NCBI GenBank assembly: GCA_002708885.1
Contig: PAPL01000006.1
Span: forward strand, 27,202-38,112
Source: Verrucomicrobiales bacterium
GTDB taxonomy: Bacteria > Verrucomicrobiota > Verrucomicrobiia > Verrucomicrobiales > DEV007
Length of the DNA: 10,911 nucleotides
Reading direction: 5' to 3'
Below are positions 6,917 through 10,911 of this stretch, in pieces. The stretch's first letter is position 1. Each line of letters begins with the position of its first letter. The translations under genes were made by a program, and so were the position numbers. Below the pieces are notes generated by a model. That model ran no database searches. It was not told the origin of the DNA and saw only the letters and a program-made list of their open reading frames with translations.

Positions 6917-8074
6917 ATGGGCGAAAAGAGTTTACAGATATTTGTTTTTTCAATTGTGGCGTTGCTCGTCTTAGGCGTGGTGATGCTTCTTAGTACTAGT
7001 GTTTTTATTGCGGACAGAGCGGATATCTATCATGATGTACATAGGCAGATTATTTGGTTGGGATTAGGGATAATTATTTGCGCCATCACATCTTCTATAG
7101 ATTACCATTTTTGGAACCGCTCTCAGTGGGTTTGGTTTTTCATATCTTTGTTTTTTTTAATACTCTGTTTTATTCCTCCCTTTGCCCAACCGGCGAATGG
7201 ATCATCTAGATGGATAGGGTTAAGTCATTTCGGTTTTGATTTTGCTCGCATACAGCCTTCTGAATTAGCAAAAATATCTGTAATCTTTGTATTGGCCGGA
7301 TGGTGTTCAAAATACAAAGAAAAAATAAGTGAAATGCGTCACGGTTTTATCTATCCGGTCCTGATAGTTCTTGTTCCTGTACTTCTAATTGGTTTTGAAG
7401 CTGATATGGGAACGGCAGCATTGCTGACATGCGCATCATTGATTATGCTCCTAGTAGGTGGTGGTAATATTAGGTTCTTTGTTGTGAGTGGCCTCATCTC
7501 GTTGGCCGTTCTTAGTTTCGCTGTTATGATGAATTCAAACAGGTTACAAAGGTTCATTGCGTTTCTTGATTTGGAAGCTCATAAGACCGGTTTTGGATTA
7601 CAGCAATGGCGAGCCCAATTGGCTCTTGGCGAAGGAGGCGTTACTGGTCTTGGGCTCGGTGAAGGTAGAGAGAAGCTCATGTATATGCCCTATGCACATA
7701 CGGATTTTATATTTCCTATGATTGGTGAAGAGCTTGGAGCTGTTGCTACCTTATCAGTGATTTTTGCTTTTGTTATGTTACTAATATTTGGTGCTTCTAT
7801 AGCGAGTTCCGCCCCGGACCGTTTTGGTAAGATTTTAGGATTTGGACTTGTGACATTAATTTCTTTGCAGGCGATAATAAATATAGGAGTCACTACAGGG
7901 TTATTGCCTAATAAAGGATTGCCTCTTCCGTTCGTGAGCTATGGAGGGTCCAATTTATTGTTCAGCTTGGCTGGCATTGGAATCCTTTTAAATATCTATC
8001 GACAGGGGCATGCTCCCATGAAGGATCCTGACGCAGAGCTTTTTGACGGTTCAAGACTAACGCCAAGGATATAA
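6917..8074 (+). CDS. ftsW: Septal peptidoglycan glycosyltransferase FtsW (SEDS family)
   Basis: Polytopic SEDS protein that polymerises lipid II into glycan strands at the division site with FtsI. About ten hydrophobic segments are visible, and the length (385 aa from the ATG at 6917) is typical. Numbered from that ATG: NGSSRWIG at 94-101 and QPSELAK at 113-119 form the hallmark NGA-RWI/QPSE loop. LGEGGVTGLGLG lies at 237-248. The HTDF segment carries the likely catalytic aspartate at D263, followed by IGEELG. The GLLPNKGLPLPFVSYGG signature is at 328-344. The dcw location and these motifs favour FtsW over the elongation paralogue RodA. An in-frame TTG at 6905 adds MFLF and has GAAG eight bases upstream, so it is a real alternative. 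I prefer the ATG because MGEKSLQIF gives a normal short cytoplasmic start before the first helix. The gap to the LysM gene is 22 bases. Confidence 0.95.
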   Translation: MGEKSLQIFVFSIVALLVLGVVMLLSTSVFIADRADIYHDVHRQIIWLGLGIIICAITSSIDYHFWNRSQWVWFFISLFFLILCFIPPFAQPANGSSRWIGLSHFGFDFARIQPSELAKISVIFVLAGWCSKYKEKISEMRHGFIYPVLIVLVPVLLIGFEADMGTAALLTCASLIMLLVGGGNIRFFVVSGLISLAVLSFAVMMNSNRLQRFIAFLDLEAHKTGFGLQQWRAQLALGEGGVTGLGLGEGREKLMYMPYAHTDFIFPMIGEELGAVATLSVIFAFVMLLIFGASIASSAPDRFGKILGFGLVTLISLQAIINIGVTTGLLPNKGLPLPFVSYGGSNLLFSLAGIGILLNIYRQGHAPMKDPDAELFDGSRLTPRI

Positions 8075-8082
8075 TAGAAATA

Positions 8083-9177
8083 ATGAATGCCCGTGTAGTT
8101 ATTGCTTGTGGTGGAACAGGAGGACATTTGTTCCCTGGAATTGCGATAGCTGAGTGTTTATTGGATAGGGGCCATGATCCGCTACTTGTTATTTCTGAAA
8201 AGGAAATAGATGCAATAGCGATTCGAAGTCACGAACACCTGAAATATGTGTCATTGCCATCGATTGGTATGCCCAAAGTATATTCTCCTAGGATGCTGAA
8301 TTTTGTTTTTAGGTACATTAAAAGTTATTTCTATTGCAAGAATGTTATAAAAGAATTTGAGGCCGATGCTGTTCTTGGTATGGGGGGATTTACATCGTTA
8401 CCGGCACTGATGGCCGGTCAAGGAATGGGAGTGAAGACATTTATTCATGAATCAAATGCTTATCCTGGAAAAGCGAACCGTGTTGCAGCCCGATGGGCAG
8501 ATATTGTTCTGTTAGGGATGGAAGCATGTCGCCAGCACTTTCCGGGAAAGAACGTTAAAGTTGTGGGAACTCCATTGAGGGGAGTAATGAGAAAGTCTTA
8601 TGACCGGAACCAAGCCATTGAGCATTTTAATCTTAGCTCTGAGAAAAAAACATTGCTAATATTAGGTGGCAGTCAGGGAGCTTATGGTATCAATTCAGTA
8701 ATAACGGATTCACTCACCGATTTGAAGGACTTAGGTGTCCAGATTATCCATTTAACGGGACCAGCTGATTATGATAGGGTCTCTTCATTATACGAGGGTG
8801 TGGACATTGATTCCCATATCGCACCTTTTTGTGATTCTATGCAATTGGCGTACGCTTCTTGTGACATTGCCATTGCAAGGTCCGGAGCATCTAGCCTCGC
8901 TGAGTTGTCAGCCTTTGGAATTCCATCAATATTAGTTCCTTATCCCTATGCTACTGACGATCATCAAACACTCAATGCGGTTGTTTATAGTGATGCTGGC
9001 GCTTCTCTCATGAGGCAGGAAAGTGAAATGAGTTCAAGTGCTCTGATCAGTTCTTTGAGTCAATTGCTTGATAGTAATAATGAGGTTTATAAGCAAATGA
9101 GTTCTGCTATGAGAAAGATGGCGGTCATTGACGCCGCTGAAAATATATGTGAACAAATACTAGTAAATTCTAAGTGA
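8083..9177 (+). CDS. murG: Lipid I N-acetylglucosaminyltransferase MurG
   Basis: Peripheral inner-membrane GT28 glycosyltransferase that adds GlcNAc from UDP-GlcNAc to lipid I, giving lipid II for FtsW. At 364 aa it is normal in length. The N-terminal Rossmann domain has the glycine loop GGTGGH at 10-15, then GMGGFTS (99-105) and HESNAYPGKANR (122-133). GTPLR is at 162-166. The C-terminal donor-binding domain has GGSQGA (195-200), RSGASSLAE (266-274) and the UDP-GlcNAc-contacting segment PYPYATDDHQTLNA (286-299). The ATG lies eight bases after the ftsW stop. AAGGAT at 8065-8070 is 12 bases upstream, so the ribosome binding site is weak or badly spaced. The 3' end overlaps the murC start as GTGA. 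No features are missing. Confidence 0.97.
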   Translation: MNARVVIACGGTGGHLFPGIAIAECLLDRGHDPLLVISEKEIDAIAIRSHEHLKYVSLPSIGMPKVYSPRMLNFVFRYIKSYFYCKNVIKEFEADAVLGMGGFTSLPALMAGQGMGVKTFIHESNAYPGKANRVAARWADIVLLGMEACRQHFPGKNVKVVGTPLRGVMRKSYDRNQAIEHFNLSSEKKTLLILGGSQGAYGINSVITDSLTDLKDLGVQIIHLTGPADYDRVSSLYEGVDIDSHIAPFCDSMQLAYASCDIAIARSGASSLAELSAFGIPSILVPYPYATDDHQTLNAVVYSDAGASLMRQESEMSSSALISSLSQLLDSNNEVYKQMSSAMRKMAVIDAAENICEQILVNSK

Positions 9178-10911
9178 AAGACGAGTGGTCAGAAAAATTG
9201 CACTCAGGTGCTCAGTTTCCTATGAGGATACACCTCATTGGGGTCGCTGGCTCTGGCATGAGTGGTTTGGCTTCACTCCTATTGAGCCTCGGGCATCGCG
9301 TCAGTGGCTCTGATAAGGTGTCAACGAAGGAGACGGATCGCCTTGAGAGGGCAGGTCTGCAATTTTATTGTCCACATGATCCTGAGGTCATAAATGATGC
9401 GGAACTGGTTATTTTTTCATCAGCGATTCGAGAGGGCAATGTTGTTTATGACGCTGCTATAGAAGCGGGGACCCCAATGCTGAGACGTGCCGAAGCATTG
9501 GTTTCAATAATGTCAAAGAAGCAAAGTGTAGTGATAGCGGGAACTCATGGCAAGACAACGACTTCAGCATTGGCAGCCAAAGTATTGCAGGCAGGAGAAT
9601 TAAATCCATCGCATTATGTTGGTGCAGAAGTTCCAATTCTTGGAAGTAATGCATATTGGAGTGAGTCCGGTGATCATTTTATTGCGGAAGGGGATGAGAG
9701 TGATGGGTCTTTAATTAAGTTTAATCCTGATTATGCCATATTACTAAATGTGGAGGAAGACCATCTTGATCATTATACTGATGGGATCGATGGGATTCGT
9801 GAAGTGTTTAATCAATTCTTAGATTCGACACATAAGAAGATTATATACTGTTCAGACGATCCAGAATCATCTGCTCTATGCGAGTCCCGTAATAATGTTA
9901 TTTCGTACGGATGGGAGATCGGTGATGATTTTTCTGCGGAAGTTTGTGAAATGCGTGAGGGTAGCACGGACTTTGATGTTTTTTTGCGTGGCGACTTGCT
10001 GGGAAGAGTCACTTTAGGGGTCCCTGGAAAGCACAATGTACTAAATGGGCTGGCAGTCATAGCTCTTGCCACAGAGCTCGGGATCGATTTTTCAGATATA
10101 GCTGACGCGATGAGGGAGTTCAGAGGCGCTAGGAGAAGATTTGATGTGTTGTACCGTTCAGCTAACTATTCTGTTGTTGATGATTATGGACATCATCCTA
10201 CAGAAATTAAGGCAACGATTTCGACGGCCAGGCAATTGAATCCGGAAAGATTAGTGTGCGTGTTTCAACCTCATAGATACACTAGGACACAGCTCATGAT
10301 GGATGAATTCGCTAAGGCTTTCAGGGAAGTTGATGCATTGTTTGTCACCGATATATACCCTGCCGGGGAGAAACCAATTGAGAATATAAATTGCGAATCT
10401 GTTGTTAGATCCATCAATGAAGATGGGCACAATAATGTTTATTCAGTGCCTGATTTGCGAACGGCTCATCTTAGCGTTGGTTCTTCTATTTTATGTGGCG
10501 ACACCATTTTAACTTTGGGCGCGGGTAATATACATGAAGTGGGTGCTATTCTTGCTCGTGACTTGGAGGTCTTGGATAAGTTACGAAGAGAATTGGATGA
10601 TCCGCAAACCAAATGCAGGTTATATGAACCAATGAGCCGTCATACGACTATTAAGATAGGAGGTCCTGCACAGTATTGGATTGAGCCGGCAAGCGTTGAG
10701 GGTTTTGCGAAATCTCTGAAATTTTTCTTTAATAAAGGCATTAGTGTCAGGGTAGTGGGTAGGGGTTCGAATTTACTGGTATGTGATGGGGGTATTCCAG
10801 GTGCGGTGATACGTCCTTCGGCTGGTGAATTTGAGGAAGTTAGGGTTTCTGAAAATATTGTTACTGCTGGAGTAGGTGCACGATATAAGAAAGTGAGCAA
10901 TATAGCTAAAG
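9174..10911 (+). CDS. murC-murB: MurC-MurB fusion: UDP-MurNAc:L-alanine ligase joined to UDP-GlcNAc-enolpyruvate reductase (3' truncated by window)
   Basis: An open frame of 579 complete codons runs to the window edge with no stop. Residues 1 to about 460 are MurC, the ligase adding L-Ala to UDP-MurNAc. It shows HLIGVAGSGMSG (20-31), P-loop GTHGKTTT (123-130), EGDESDGS (172-179), NVEEDHLDHY (192-201), GARRRFD (318-324), DDYGHHPTE (336-344), FQPHRYTRT (364-372) and LGAGNIHEVG (448-457). After a linker of about 25 residues, a MurB domain begins: RHTTIKIGGPA (489-499) and the FAD-diphosphate loop VVGRGSNLLVCDGG (527-540). MurB makes UDP-MurNAc, the MurC substrate, so the fusion joins consecutive steps. 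The MurB catalytic C-terminal half is outside the window; the full protein should be about 750 aa. The GTG at 9174 overlaps the murG stop (GTGA). An in-frame ATG at 9222, with AGGTG 11 bases upstream, is an alternative start that would remove 16 residues. Confidence 0.95.
   Translation, partial: MKDEWSEKLHSGAQFPMRIHLIGVAGSGMSGLASLLLSLGHRVSGSDKVSTKETDRLERAGLQFYCPHDPEVINDAELVIFSSAIREGNVVYDAAIEAGTPMLRRAEALVSIMSKKQSVVIAGTHGKTTTSALAAKVLQAGELNPSHYVGAEVPILGSNAYWSESGDHFIAEGDESDGSLIKFNPDYAILLNVEEDHLDHYTDGIDGIREVFNQFLDSTHKKIIYCSDDPESSALCESRNNVISYGWEIGDDFSAEVCEMREGSTDFDVFLRGDLLGRVTLGVPGKHNVLNGLAVIALATELGIDFSDIADAMREFRGARRRFDVLYRSANYSVVDDYGHHPTEIKATISTARQLNPERLVCVFQPHRYTRTQLMMDEFAKAFREVDALFVTDIYPAGEKPIENINCESVVRSINEDGHNNVYSVPDLRTAHLSVGSSILCGDTILTLGAGNIHEVGAILARDLEVLDKLRRELDDPQTKCRLYEPMSRHTTIKIGGPAQYWIEPASVEGFAKSLKFFFNKGISVRVVGRGSNLLVCDGGIPGAVIRPSAGEFEEVRVSENIVTAGVGARYKKVSNIAK
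10635..10911 (+). other. murB: MurB (FAD-binding) domain of the MurC-MurB fusion, incomplete
   Basis: This marks the second enzyme within the fused frame. The domain opens with SRHTTIKIGGPAQYW, the conserved N-terminal segment of NADPH-dependent UDP-N-acetylenolpyruvoylglucosamine reductase. The glycine-rich GRGSNLL loop, which binds the FAD diphosphate, comes next. Only the first half of the FAD-binding region is present. The substrate domain and catalytic residues are expected just beyond the window. The in-frame ATG at 10632 could in principle start a separate MurB, but no Shine-Dalgarno sequence precedes it and the frame is continuous with MurC. Confidence 0.88.

Noticed and set aside
9457..10072. 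Minus-strand open frames (9457-9654 and 9812-10072) in the area after murG
   Set aside because: This region is fully explained by the + strand murC-murB frame, which has no stop in the window and carries intact catalytic motifs.
10640..10900. 86-codon minus-strand open frame near the window end
   Set aside because: It is antisense to the MurB FAD-binding segment, whose conserved residues on the + strand account for the sequence.
1..10911. Search for a novel defence system, mobile element, CRISPR array, tRNA or riboswitch
   Set aside because: Coding sequence of recognised dcw genes fills the window almost completely. I saw no repeat arrays, transposase motifs, tRNA-like cloverleaf or untranslated leader long enough for a riboswitch.

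Overview
The window is a continuous stretch of a bacterial dcw (division and cell wall) cluster. All genes are on the + strand and tightly packed. It suggests a diderm bacterium with meso-diaminopimelate peptidoglycan. The best guess is the Verrucomicrobiota (PVC group, perhaps Opitutae-like). This rests on the gene order, a LysM membrane-protein gene between murD and ftsW, a murC-murB gene fusion, and a short insertion in MraY that I recall from PVC relatives. The assignment is inference from memory, not a database result. Base composition looks moderate, roughly 40-45% GC by eye, and is uniform across the window, with no sign of transferred DNA.

Layout: the 3' end of ftsI (division transpeptidase, 1-528); murE (536-2119); murF (2116-3486); mraY (3483-4592); murD (about 4597-5937); a two-LysM single-pass membrane protein (5941-6894); ftsW (about 6917-8074); murG (8083-9177); and a murC-murB fusion (9174 to beyond the window end, cut inside the MurB domain). 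Adjacent genes overlap by 4 bases at three junctions (ATGA, ATGA, GTGA) and are otherwise separated by at most about 22 bases. There is no intergenic space for an internal terminator, and no gene-free stretch longer than 300 bases. No RNA genes, mobile elements or CRISPR arrays were seen.

Together the genes cover most of lipid II synthesis and its use at the septum. MurB makes UDP-MurNAc. MurC, MurD, MurE and MurF add L-Ala, D-Glu, meso-DAP and D-Ala-D-Ala. MraY transfers the pentapeptide sugar to undecaprenyl phosphate, giving lipid I. MurG adds GlcNAc, giving lipid II. FtsW polymerises the glycan strands and FtsI cross-links them. The LysM protein is the only member without an established role. 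I found no wholly new system. The points worth a second look are the LysM protein, the MurC-MurB fusion and the likely non-canonical start codon of murD.
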